64,000 nucleotides of DNA, taken from Wuchereria bancrofti (Eukaryota; Nematoda; Chromadorea; Rhabditida; Onchocercidae). Of this stretch, positions 11,434 through 31,800 are shown piece after piece. A model generated the notes under the pieces. That model worked only from the letters and a program-made list of their open reading frames with translations, did not search any database and was not told the origin of the DNA. A program made the position numbers and the translations under genes. The DNA is taken from positions 18,611,881 through 18,675,880 of the forward strand of contig SSBO01000012.1 of the NCBI GenBank assembly GCA_005281725.1, in the 5' to 3' direction. Positions within the stretch are counted from its first letter, which is position 1. Each line of letters begins with the position of its first letter.

Positions 11434-13269
11434 ATGTTTTCGGTTCATGACGAGAAACCACCTCCTCCGCCATTAAGGTAAATACTTTCATTATTTTATC
11501 TTTGTATAAATTGATGCAGAAATGTTGTAATCCCTTATGCTGTGGTGATTAGTTCGTGTTTCTCTTGACCAATTAATTTCGAGCATTTGCAAAAAACGAT
11601 ACACCATTTCTAGTTCCAGAAGGAAATTATTTCAATTTCCGATAAAATCGTTTTTCATGAACCTCATTTTTTGATTTGATTGTGACAGTGAAACATTTTA
11701 AATTTGAGAATGTATTGAGAACGGAGTACCGTCGTGTTTTAAAATACATACTCATATTTAACCAAATCGTGTCTCCTACATATACTGTAACGAATGCTAT
11801 AAACTCTTTAAATTTTACTCAAAATTTAAGTAAGAATAGGAGCAAGTCTGCAAGAAACGTTATGGGAAAACGAAAAGTAGTGGAAGCAAATGATAACACT
11901 CGTATTTTTACATTAAATTGCATATCATCGTAGCGTTGTAGGAGTATTCGCAATAACTTTTCGTCGAAACTACTAGCTGGATGATTATTACTATGTAAGA
12001 CATAATTAATTTCAGAAAGCATTCTCATTTTACGCGAAAAAAATTGCGGAAATCAGATTAGTAACTTATTTCTGTTTTCTTTATTCTTGAAATAATGCTG
12101 TTCTTTAGATACAGTAGTAGTACTTCTAATGCTTTTCGTGATCAGTCATTTGTGGAATTGAAGCCATTACCACGTGAACCAATGTCAAATTCAGAACATT
12201 ATGGTTCTCTACCTGTTGCCAACAAGAAAACGAAGAAAAAAACTTTCGGTGGAAAAAGTGAGTTATCTTTCAAATGTCATTTGGAAGTTCGAGTGTGTTA
12301 ACAAATAGAATAAAGTATTTCATATGATATATGAAAAATTGTGAAACTGTTATGGAGTCATTCCCTAAAAGTATGGACTATTCCTACAACAAGTTGCTTC
12401 TAAGCAGTACATCTACTCCAACAAAGTTCTTAAGCTAAATGATAGAATTGTTGTTTGTTGTCATTCCACAGTTCATTTCACTTTAAAGAATATTAAACAA
12501 AAATATCGCTGACTTTTCCTTTGCTGTTGTTTGTACATCCACATAATTTTCTTCCTTTACTGGCCTTACAAAATTAATCTTACATGTAGTGAATGGAGCT
12601 TGAATAATGTTCCGATCAATGGTTTGTAATGATGAAGTTTCATGGATTTCGGAAAAAAGGAGGATCTTCCAGTTTTATTCAAAAAATTAGTGCTCCAATA
12701 AAACACTTTCGAATCAAAGAGCCAGTATTTTTGTTTTGAAGTTTTGTGTAAAAACAATTTTTACATAAGAGCGTTAAATTATTTTGATATACGGATCGTT
12801 GAATGCAATGGTTTGAATTTAGAAGCTGATAATTTTGGTCATTGTGTTGAGGATTGTTCAAGATGATGCTTATACTTTTTTGACGAATTGTTTTTAATTC
12901 AAACGGGATGAAGTGTTGAATAGTAATGAAGTTCTTTGAAAACAATTAGCATGGTTGGATGAAAAGAGAATATTGTTGATCTGTATTTTTTCTGCACTAT
13001 ATTTTGTTCCTAATTAATTAGATTTCTAGAAAGCTTTTCGTCTTATAAAAAGAATTTTTTTTTTCGTCTTATAAAAAGAATCTTTATTGCCTTCTCATTA
13101 AGTAATAGTATGTCATTTGCGGTGCAAGAAATGAATTAGAAGTGATGAAATATTTTTTACAGAAAATAAGGAAAAAGAAAGGACAAGCGATAAACCTGTT
13201 ATTTCATTACCAAGCAATTTTGAACACACTATTCATGTTGGTTATGATCCAGAAACTGGCGAATTCACG
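11434..13269 (+). CDS. pak-1: PAK exons 1-3, copy A (N-terminal region and CRIB)
   Basis: Exons 11434-11477, 12109-12257 and 13163-13269 encode 100 residues. They start [19 protein letters not shown] and end in the Cdc42/Rac-binding motif [16 protein letters not shown]. Compared with copy B the protein differs only at residue 2 (Phe here, Ser there); the other base changes in exons are synonymous and all splice sites are intact. The proline-rich PPPPPLR at the start resembles the SH3-docking segment of group I PAKs. If the locus is really duplicated, these exons could act as an alternative 5' end for the kinase encoded downstream. If it is a haplotype artefact, they are the other allele of 15062-16904. 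The second reading is favoured because of the 'n' at 14109. Confidence 0.85.
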
Positions 13270-13321
13270 GTATCCGTTTTTCTTTTCGCTTTTTCGGACA
13301 AAATGTCAAGTTACCACCGGT

Positions 13322-13922
13322 TGTCGTGGAAGATTTGATATTTAATTTATTATTGAGAGACATTTAATTTATTATTGAGAGAAGTTGTTGATCACAGGGA
13401 GATTCGTTGGATGTAAATGTAAATATGTGAGATAACAGAGGAATAGATAGAGAATTGAAATTGAACTCTTCTGGTTCTTGGTAAAAAACACACAATGCCC
13501 CTTTCAACGAAGGTAACCTCCTTATATAGCAAGCAATATGTGTAAACAAAGTATATGATTTACAATATGAAGTTGACCTGTCGAAGAGTAATCGGTCTAA
13601 CAAAGAGCTGTTGACCTGGTTTACAAACAAATCTAATTACTAATTGACAAGCTGCAAAGGACATCAATTAAGCAAAAGTTGTCAACCTCGTAGATTCAAG
13701 GATAATTTACAATTAGTAGCGACACAACAATGAGGTTAACTAAATGAGGAGCTGATACCTTGTAAACAATATATAAAAAATTTACGGGTTAAACATAAGT
13801 TTGGAAACAAAGAGTCCAAAGTATAAACATTATTTGCAAAGATTTCATGGAACGTATTTCTTACTCATATTCACAACTCTCATATAATATTTTGGAGTTT
13901 CGCGATATTAAAATCCGCGACA
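13322..13922. mobile_element. Solo LTR of an LTR retrotransposon (BEL/Pao-like), 601 bp
   Basis: The element begins TGTCGTGGAAGATTTGATAT and ends TTAAAATCCGCGACA, so its ends are short inverted repeats with the canonical TG...CA. It is flanked on both sides by the 5-base direct repeat CCGGT (13317-13321 and 13923-13927). The unoccupied site is visible in copy B near 16945-16970. A TATA-like AATATATAAAAA lies at about 13769. No internal coding region or second LTR is present, so it is a solo LTR left by recombination. The 5-bp duplication and TGT...ACA ends suit BEL/Pao, a group known in filarial worms, but assignment to that group is inference. Confidence 0.8.
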
Positions 13923-14108
13923 CCGGTTAATACCGGTTAAAGTTGTTCCAAACACATTGCGTAAGTAAAGGAGACATTTTATTTTATTTTGAAAAATCAC
14001 ACATAGGTCTCATTTATATTTACGTGGTTTTTTTGTTTCCTATTTCTAACTTTTTGCATCTCATCTGATAATTCTAAGTGTTAAAAATAAGCTCCATCTA
14101 CGGCAATA

Positions 14109-14109
14109 N
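14109..14109. other. Single unknown base at a scaffold join
   Basis: The sequence before this base matches 17996-18154, and the sequence after it restarts a copy of 10472. This is the signature of two contigs abutted, not of contiguous genomic DNA. Confidence 0.85.
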
Positions 14110-15061
14110 GGCTTGATTTTTTTCTCTCCACACTTGAACAGGCATGTTTGCAATTACTTCGATATGGGAAGGGCATGGAATGCCTTCTTTACCTCTTCAC
14201 ACTTCTATGACGTGATCGCATTCTTTCCACTTCTTTCTTCTGTCATATCATTGCAACGTCATGCACGCGCACATCATGCATACATGTCGTGTGCATACTC
14301 TATAGGATGGCAGAGAATGCCTTCATGCGTGCATGCACGTCAATGCTTGTTACGATTTTGCCGTAAATGAGATAATGTCTGCGTGTGTATGTATGCATTA
14401 CTCAGAGGCTTTTTATATAGTCTTTCATTAATACATGTTTGCGTTTCCGTCTATATACTTGAGTTGTTGAAGAGTAAGGAAGAAATTATGTGCAGCCTGT
14501 GAATATGTTTATCTATTTTCAATTACAACTGCTCTTTTTTGGTTAGAATGGAAAGCGTTGGCGAGTTGTTCTCTAAACCTACAACCTTCTGTGAACTGTT
14601 GTGAAAGTTTCACGCTTATGGAGAGGAGACATATGGTTATGGAATGTTATTGTTATTGCTCACGCGATGTTCATTTACGTTAATATTCTGATGTGCTCAT
14701 TCCACTTCGTCCCTTACGCATGGCTTGGTAGAGACTAGCTAGGTTGATTCATTACATGGTTGATTTGTGGCGTGCCACGTCATTTCTATCCTCATAATTT
14801 CAGGTTACGTAAATAGAGAAGTAGTGTGGCTTTCGAAATTTCTCCTCTGGATTTTGCCCGTGAGGTGATCTCACACTATTCATTTTGTTCAGGAATTTGA
14901 TGCAAATGTTTCCTGAGCCGCTGTGTCATTTACCTTGACTGTGACTCATTCTGTTTCTACAAACACTTTTGCTGATACTGTTGTTATTTTATCAAACGTA
15001 ACACGTGAGCATATTACTGAATTGCACACGTGTCCCTTTCCCTAACTTCGATTTGCAGATA

Positions 15062-23815
<8,754 letters not shown>

Positions 23816-25845
23816 GTCGTTCTTCGTTTGCTTACATGAAACTTGACACAGTTAATGCAGGACTTACCACAGGTGTACACTGCATTTCAGCCATTCTAAA
23901 TAATATTTCGATGTTGGTTTTTGTAATTAGTACTTCTAATTTATAATCATAACTTCTAAAATATTTCTGATTTCTAATCTTAACTCATTTATTAAAAGGT
24001 TTTTCAATAAATCCATCCGTTTCTGACCCCGCAACCGACGCAGTTTGGGAACTAAAGATCTGTCACGTTACTGTGTTTCATTTAGCTATTTAGTGAGCAC
24101 AAAAATATGATACCAAAGTGCATTTAAACTACATTACTTGAAGTTAACTTCTGCAGTGCACTATCTTCCACTGCCACATTGCGTATTTTTTGCAAGGACT
24201 GATTCATAGTTTATCCCTCCATCTATGCCGTATTCCAATTTTCCATGTTCCAATTTTCTTATAATATTTCTTAAGTTTTTGTTTTTTCTTCGCTGTTAAT
24301 ATTTGCGCGTCGTTTCATATGGAATCATAAAGTATGCGTGCTTTTAAAAAGTTTGGAGTAACTGCTTTTTGGACTAATTTGTTGGCTTCATGACTAGCAC
24401 GTCCCGTGAGGTGAAATGCTTCGTTGTTTTAGCTTTCTACTTTGTCAGGTCCCTCATATCTGAAACTTGAAAAAAATCAAAACATTTTTTGAAATGAAGA
24501 ATTCCGGATTGTTTTGATATTGTTTCTGTTAACAGAAGCTTCCATAAGTCTACTTTTCGTTTTCCAATTTTTTATTCTCAATTTAAATTTTTCCGACGTT
24601 TATTTGCTGATCAAATGAGTGTTAGATTTGGTGCTCAACGAACTCTAAAATAATGTGAACATTAGGATTACAATGTGAATATTATTTTTAACTGTTTGAA
24701 GAATCCATCTTTCACATTCTTTTTTATAAATCATTGTATTGTTATTTCTATTCCGTATATTCGTTGCTAGGTTCATCCTGTTTTAATGAATTTTTCAAAT
24801 ACCGACCGGTTGAAATAATGGTTAGCGATATTCTGTCGTATCGAAGACTGCCATTGGCAAGATGTTTCATACATAACTAAATGAAAACCACTGATAAAGT
24901 AGTTAAGCAAATGGCATGCATCTACTGTTTATTGCTTTACATTTATTACCGTTTATGTGTTATATCATTTCAAAACAATGTATATAAATTTGTTATCATG
25001 TTGATGATGCTTTCGTCCTTCAAATTTAATAAATTTGTTGTCAATTCAGACTTGCGATCACGTCAACATTTGGCAATGTCTTCCCGACTTTCTTCAAATT
25101 TCTGGAGCGATATATCCTATAATGATCTGTCAATGCACATAGCAAGCAGATCATTCTGTTTACGACGAATTATTACTTTGTTGAATTGGAGATTCGTTTT
25201 CATCTTACATTTTAACGGAGGGAAAGGATTATCAATGCTGTATTTCAAAGACAAAAGCCTCCAATTTGGTTCTTGTTCTCATAACGCAACGAAGATAAAA
25301 GCGAGCACCCGAGATTCCACAGGCTTAATCTTCAATACGATCCAATCATAAAAGCTTGTTTTTGGCTCAATATAAATGATTCCATACATTTTGTTTATAA
25401 CTACCGTTGCTATAGCCTGGTAATTTCATAAATTCATTTCTCAATACTTTGGGATTGAAAGAATCAAAAAGCAAAACTCATGACTTTGCCGTTTATGGAC
25501 TTCCTGATTGATGGGTATTATAAACTACGAAAATAATAATAACACCCCAGTAGGAGTGTAGGTGTGGAATAATAAGTAATAAACTTTAAAAGATGCTCCA
25601 AAATGAGGATGCTATGGCAACCAAAATCAGCTTAATAACTCATTTCAGCCAAATGAATTATTACAAATGATTTGTCAGGCATGACATTCTCAATTATTTG
25701 CGGTTATTTGTTCTTAGTGTAATATTCCTTCCGTAAGGTAGTCCGTTTCATGTTAGTCTGTTCCGTCGAAGCATGCATTGCTGGTTTCCGAAATGTCATC
25801 ACTTCCTACACTTACCAATACTAAATCCTCCTCGAATGATAAAAT
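23816..25845. other. Region downstream of PAK; 3' UTR and intergenic
   Basis: Begins with the PAK 3' UTR. A plus-strand open frame of 156 codons at 24881-25351 is long for this base composition. Its protein is Leu/Ile/Phe-rich with no recognised motif, starts next to stop codons, and has no clear splice links, so I do not call a gene. Nothing else was recognised. Confidence 0.4.
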
Positions 25846-28800
25846 TTGAAACAATGGAAATATTTCTGTATAACGGCCGGAAACAACCTTACGGAATCTC
25901 GGCTCCACGTTTTCCAACAAATAATTCGTAATTTATTATTGTACTGTCTGCAAACGTTATGTCTTTTGGTACTCCCGATTAATGCCTCATCTGTAATCAA
26001 TATTGGTCTAATTTATGCAAACACAACAATTCCAAAGGCACCCGATTTTTTGAAAGCTGGTCTATATGATGTAACTGGTGCACAACCTTTCCATGATCAT
26101 CAATTTAGGTGAATTCCGTTCATCAATCTAGCAAAATAAAGCTAAGTATTTTAATAGGTCAAGTTGTTCATTTACGCTTCGACGATGGTTAGATTAATAA
26201 TCAAGGAAAAATGAAACTAAAAGCAGAAAGATGCTGAAAAGTACAGCTTTCAAATACGCACAAATGAATCGCATTGTGTCTCTCCATGGCATTTCAGTGG
26301 CACTGTTAACTATTAATTTGTGCGTTATTGAATTTGGTTCAGCTAGCTGTTACAATAATATGCCTAAGAAGAAGGAAAAGTTCTACGAAATCTGCTAGAC
26401 AATTTTACGTCATTATTCTTTTTTTTCTCGTCACTATCCAATTTTACGTCACTAATCCTATCTTTTACATTTCATAAATATTGAGGTCTTTGCTGAAATA
26501 TTCCTAAAATATATCTCCAGGTTACTACCAATAACATCGATGGGTTGTTTCAAGAATAAGTACAAAAGCAATGATGCTGCTATTATCGCAGAAATGTATT
26601 ACAAAAATGATCTTCAAATGCTTTTTGGACCAGCTTGTGACAGTGGTGACTCGAATTTAGTTTTATATTATTCGATTTTATAATTTAGTTATCCACTAAA
26701 TTGCATCATCGTGTGTCTCAGAGATTTCTATGCCATAATCGCTTCGTCTTCTTTATTTTTTACTAGTTGTTAATGATCTGCCGTTCAAATAGTAGTGAAC
26801 ATAAACAGCTGATTCTTTTGCTCAGGTATTTTAAGGCTGCTTCCATCTGGCTTCATCATTTCGATGCAGTCCATTTCTGTTGCTTACTCTTTTATAAAAG
26901 GTTCAGTAAGTTTCGATGAATAGTGGACCCTGTAGGATTTAATATTAGCTTTGTTTTTAGACTTGAATATCGTTGGAAGGTTAACAAAAGAGTGGAATAT
27001 TTTACAGTTCAGTTTTGGCAATGAACATTTCGACAATGATCATAGTTCCGTTGTGCAGGTTTCACGTTTTATTGACTTACTATATCACTACGAGAACTCA
27101 TTTTGAATAATGTCTCTTGCGTGAATTGCGTAAAAAACTAGTTTTATGATGCAGTTTCATGTGAACGTCTATTTCTCTCATAAGTTGTTTTGCCATATTC
27201 TCTTCACAATCATTGGAAACTCAAAAAATGATGTATTTTACAGACATCAACTATTTCAACATTGAATGCTGCATTCAATTTGGTTGCATTTTTTAAAATA
27301 ATGAGTTGGGATAAGGTAAGGCGATTTTGGCTATATTCATCTGTTACTGGTCAGTACACTCTATGAAATGTCCACAGAATGATTTAATTTCCCTCATTTT
27401 TCCAACAACTTATCAACTTCTGCTAACATTTCGCTTTCTTTCAGTACTTTTCTTCATCATTCTTTACAACATTCGTTATCATTTTTACAAAACGACAGGT
27501 AGTATTAATTTGGTCAGTGATAGCATTTGATGACGAATATACCACCAAACTGAAAATTGCAAATATTCGGACGGTGTTCAAATTAAACGGTATTTCTCTA
27601 CTAAACGATATTCATGTAAATACATCGGATACAACTCGATCACTGGTGGATGTTTTAATGGAAATTAAAAACACTTCCAGAAGTATATTTCAAATTTTAC
27701 ACTTTTTCTTAGGTTCGCTAATACTAGTAAGTGCTTCATGAGTGTCTCATACTATCAGAGTAGATAAATATTGTTCTAAATGTTTCTTGAAAGTTTTCAA
27801 CTCACAAATATTTCAGTTTGGATTCCCATATTTGGATATTATCTTCATGACTATATAGAATTTTTGGCAGCTGTGAAACAACTTAGCCTTGATCCAACTG
27901 TTTATGTTACTGTGCTTTTGGATTTCGTCGTTCTTGGAGAGTTCAAGCCACCATGGATACTTCCCAATAACAGCGTAAATGAGACTATGAAGTTCTATTT
28001 CGATGAAACCATTATTGCACGTTTTTAAATGATTTATTTAAATGTTTTTCAATTTTATTTGGTATCTCTTTGACTTCTTTTTTTCATTCATGCAGCTGTA
28101 CAAACTCCCAAATGTCAAATTCTAATTCGTCCTGTCACATAAGGTCAAATACAATTTGGTACAAAACCGGATCTCACCAAACTTTCTCGTTTCTTGCAAA
28201 GAAACTTGCCTAAACTATTTTATAGCTTGTCAACAATTAGTATTCATCGCGTAATTTATCAATTTATAAGGCGCAGTATTCCAGCCGATACCAATGATAT
28301 AAATTTTCCTTGGAAAATTTTATCATACTTTTGAGTAATTTCGCAAAAGTATATTTCAAAAAATGAACAAAGGAGTTTAAAGATGGATAAGTGATTGTGA
28401 AAATGAAAAAGTTTTTGTTTTTGTTAAATTTCCCAAAGTTGTCAGATGATAAGGAAACTTTATTTGTGTCATTTTTTTTTTCTGAAATCTCCTATTGCAC
28501 AAACATGAGAATAGTCTTTTCTTATCACACTTGAAAACTTTGTACTTCAGCTAACAATTATATTATACACTCAGCTCTATGAATCAGGATGGTTGTATTC
28601 CACAGTCCTTAGGAATACTTTGCAAACATCGCAAAATTTCAGTCAATTTAAAGGATTAGAATCACTAACTGACACCGTTAAAAGCAGTTATTTCTTGGGT
28701 TTGTGATAATTTAATTTCCGTACAGATCTTATAAAGCATAATTAATGATATTATACGTTGCACATGCGGTTTTGTTTGAATATTTTCAAAAGCATACAAA

Positions 28801-31800
28801 ATTAAAATCTCAATCTTTGGTACGACTGCTTTCGAGAAGTTAAAAATGAACGTTGCAGGACCATTTGGCACAATATGGTTAAACCAATATACAGTTCGGC
28901 TGACTCCATTTCAAGCTAAATATGTTGAGGTATTTCAAGAAGAACCAGTTGGCATCGCCGAATTGTTTCTGACATAGGAATGTGATAAGGACGAGACCAG
29001 AAAAAAAGGAGCTAATGGATGTTGTATTACCTTGGTGAATTGTGTTTCATGAAAACTTCAGAAATCGTTCTAAGAGTTTTAATCTTAAAACTTCAGTCTT
29101 TTGCCACTCAAAATAAAAGGAGTATTTATAAAAATTGAAAAGCAGGCTAAAAAATTTACATTTTCTGGCAATTACTTGTCGAGTTAAAAAATTTTTAACT
29201 CTAGTGGTCTTTTGTTAAAAATTTTGCTGGTCTTGCATACAGAAAAGATTGCCCTTTCTGAAAGGCAATATAATGAAGCGTTCGAAATGCAATCAGAGGA
29301 GGAGGTGGGACTTAATAATCATTGAGTATGAAATGACAGTTGATTATATTGATACTTCTCAGTAAGTCAGAGGCAAAGTAACGTACCATATGGTGAGACA
29401 AACGAGTAGGCGTTGGCGTACTTCTATAGAGTTAAAGTCAAAAGACAAAAGACGTCTGAAACCGACTGCTAAAGTTTTTAATCCCACTTCCTTTTGAGAA
29501 TTTTCAGATTGGTGAAATAACCAGTTATAATACAACTATAACAAAGCATTTCCCAGTGGATATGCCTCTATACGGTTTTGAAGGAGAGCTGTGCGATAGG
29601 GGTAATTGCAGCATTCTGATTAATGGATGGCGTTTATAACAATTAGAAGAAAGGAAATGCTAACTGCAAATAAAAACATATAACCAATAACCGCAATACC
29701 AACACTAATTTCATACATTCACCTTTCAGATCTATATTGAAAATCTAATGATAATGGCATTTATTTTGATGTCTTGCGCTGTTTTTAAGTTTCATTTAAA
29801 ATTTTTAGTTCTTTATCAAAATTTTCAGTGTCCACTGAATATAGCTATAATTATTTAAGAATATATTAAATTACAATAAGTGTTTGAAATATTTTTGAAT
29901 GTATTCACAGAAAAAGTGGCGAAACATCACAAATGCCATGGGCGATCCCTCCTTATCAGCTCCTCAAATTTGTTAATATGTATTATTGTAATTATTGTTA
30001 TTATGCATCAAGCATCTTCGGTAAATATTATTGTTATTATGGAATAACAGTTTTTCATCTTCGATCTGACATCTTCAACTTTTTAAATACCTGGAGAAAA
30101 GAGAATCCTACTAGAAATTTCATTTGACAAATGGCTATATCTTAACAAACTGTATTTCACAAGTTTAAGATGATATCCGTGCAAAGTCTACAGCAGCAAA
30201 TGGATCAAAGGTAAAATTGAATTATTGCGTTCACGAGAGTTTGCAATGACCGAATTTGGAGCGGTGATTGTGGAGCCGTATGCACTCAAAGCGGGACTTT
30301 TTTTCGATAATTCTGATGTAGCACTTCTTCATCAGGTAATATAAATGAGGAATTGATAGAGCCATATGTTCGATATATCTCATAGAGCAAATAGAGTATG
30401 TTTATGCAAATCTAAGTTTGCCAATAGCATTATTACATTTATTAGTCTTGAGATGAGGTAGCATTAATAGAACAAAATTAATGGTTCTATTCTTAGCAAA
30501 TGAAATACATTTGCAAACATTGTTGATTATAGATGAAACAACTGGTACATGATAATATCAATCAATTTGTTGGGATATGCTTAGACAAACGAACTGATTT
30601 TTATGCAATTTGGAATCACTGTTTTCGTGGAACATTAGCTGACTTGATGTTTTTTAATGCTACTACCAGTGCAAAAAATAAGTTAAGCAGTGATAACGAG
30701 ATCGGTCCAGCATTTCAAGAAAATTTTAAGCGAGCATTTGTTCGTGATATTATTCGGGTCTGTTTTCTTTGCGACATTTTAGACCTAATAAATATTTTAG
30801 TTGCAAATCACAATGTTCCAACATTTTTGCACAATCTTCGAATGTTATAATGAAGTTTATAAAGAATTTTTGAATATTTGGTGAAGTCCGATCTTTGAAC
30901 AATCTTTCCGAAATCAAATTTTTTTTAATGGAAAAAATTTTTTGCATATATAAAGTGTTCATAGTGTATCGGATGCATATAATATATTATCCCACATTGA
31001 TTTTTAGGGTCTGGAATTTTTACATTCCTCGACAATTGGTTATCATGGTTCACTAACTCCGTCACAATGCCTCATTGACAGTCGCTGGATCCTGAAACTC
31101 TCTGGATTTGGTCTGTCGAAATTACTGTATAAATGGTGAATAAAGGGCTTCATAAGTGCCAAAAACGGGATGTGGTTAATTTCAAATTCAGATCTGTCAA
31201 AATAGCCAGAATTTGAAATTGAAGTTTATTGTAGATTGAAATTTTATTGTAGATTTTTATATACTTGCAACAAAATAAATTATATTTTACCATTTCGTCA
31301 GCAACTCATATTTGTTCCAAATGTGCACAAAGTTTTAATTTTCTGTAAAATTCTTTGTAATTTTCGTTAAAATCATAAATTTAGATTGTAGAAAAAGATG
31401 TAGAAAAAGTGCAGAAAGTAAAAACCTTTTTGTGGACCATTAAAGCAAGGACGAAACTGCTGTAATTCAAATCTTAAATTTCATTTCCAGAATTGATTAT
31501 TAAAATAAATGGCATCTTTTGGGACAGCTTTCACTAAAATCACAAATTCAGATTTACACTATTATTCGCCAGAAATGCGTCGCTTCCTCAAAAATATGAG
31601 TAAGGGTTCGGTAACATTCAACGCTAAATAAGCACGGGCTGCTGATATATATGCATTTGGAATTATATTATATGAAATTGTCTTTCACAGGAAGTTGATC
31701 ATACTCGATGATAATCATTATGGTAAATGTTTACGATTGTCCAAATGTCACATATTTGTTTAATTTCTAAGATAAGTATGAGATAGGTAATATAGTAGCT

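Larger units (their letters stand above)
10472..14108 (+). repeat. Duplicated PAK 5' block, copy A
   Basis: Matches 14110-18154. About the first 620 bases are essentially identical to copy B. The part around exons 1-3 differs by a few percent with small indels, and the last 154 bases (13955-14108) match 17996-18154. Copy A has a solo LTR insertion (13322-13922) and lacks about 1 kb present in copy B (around 16980-17990). It ends at a single 'n' at 14109, after which copy B starts afresh. The pattern is that of two haplotype contigs placed in tandem, although a young true duplication cannot be excluded. Confidence 0.85.

Noticed and set aside
13364..13630. 88-codon minus-strand frame as a transposon protein
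   Set aside because: It lies wholly inside the solo LTR and has no resemblance to retroelement proteins.
24881..25351. 156-codon open frame after the PAK gene
   Set aside because: Long but low in complexity, without recognised motif, conserved neighbour or splice context; AT-rich DNA with few G-containing stops can give such frames by chance.
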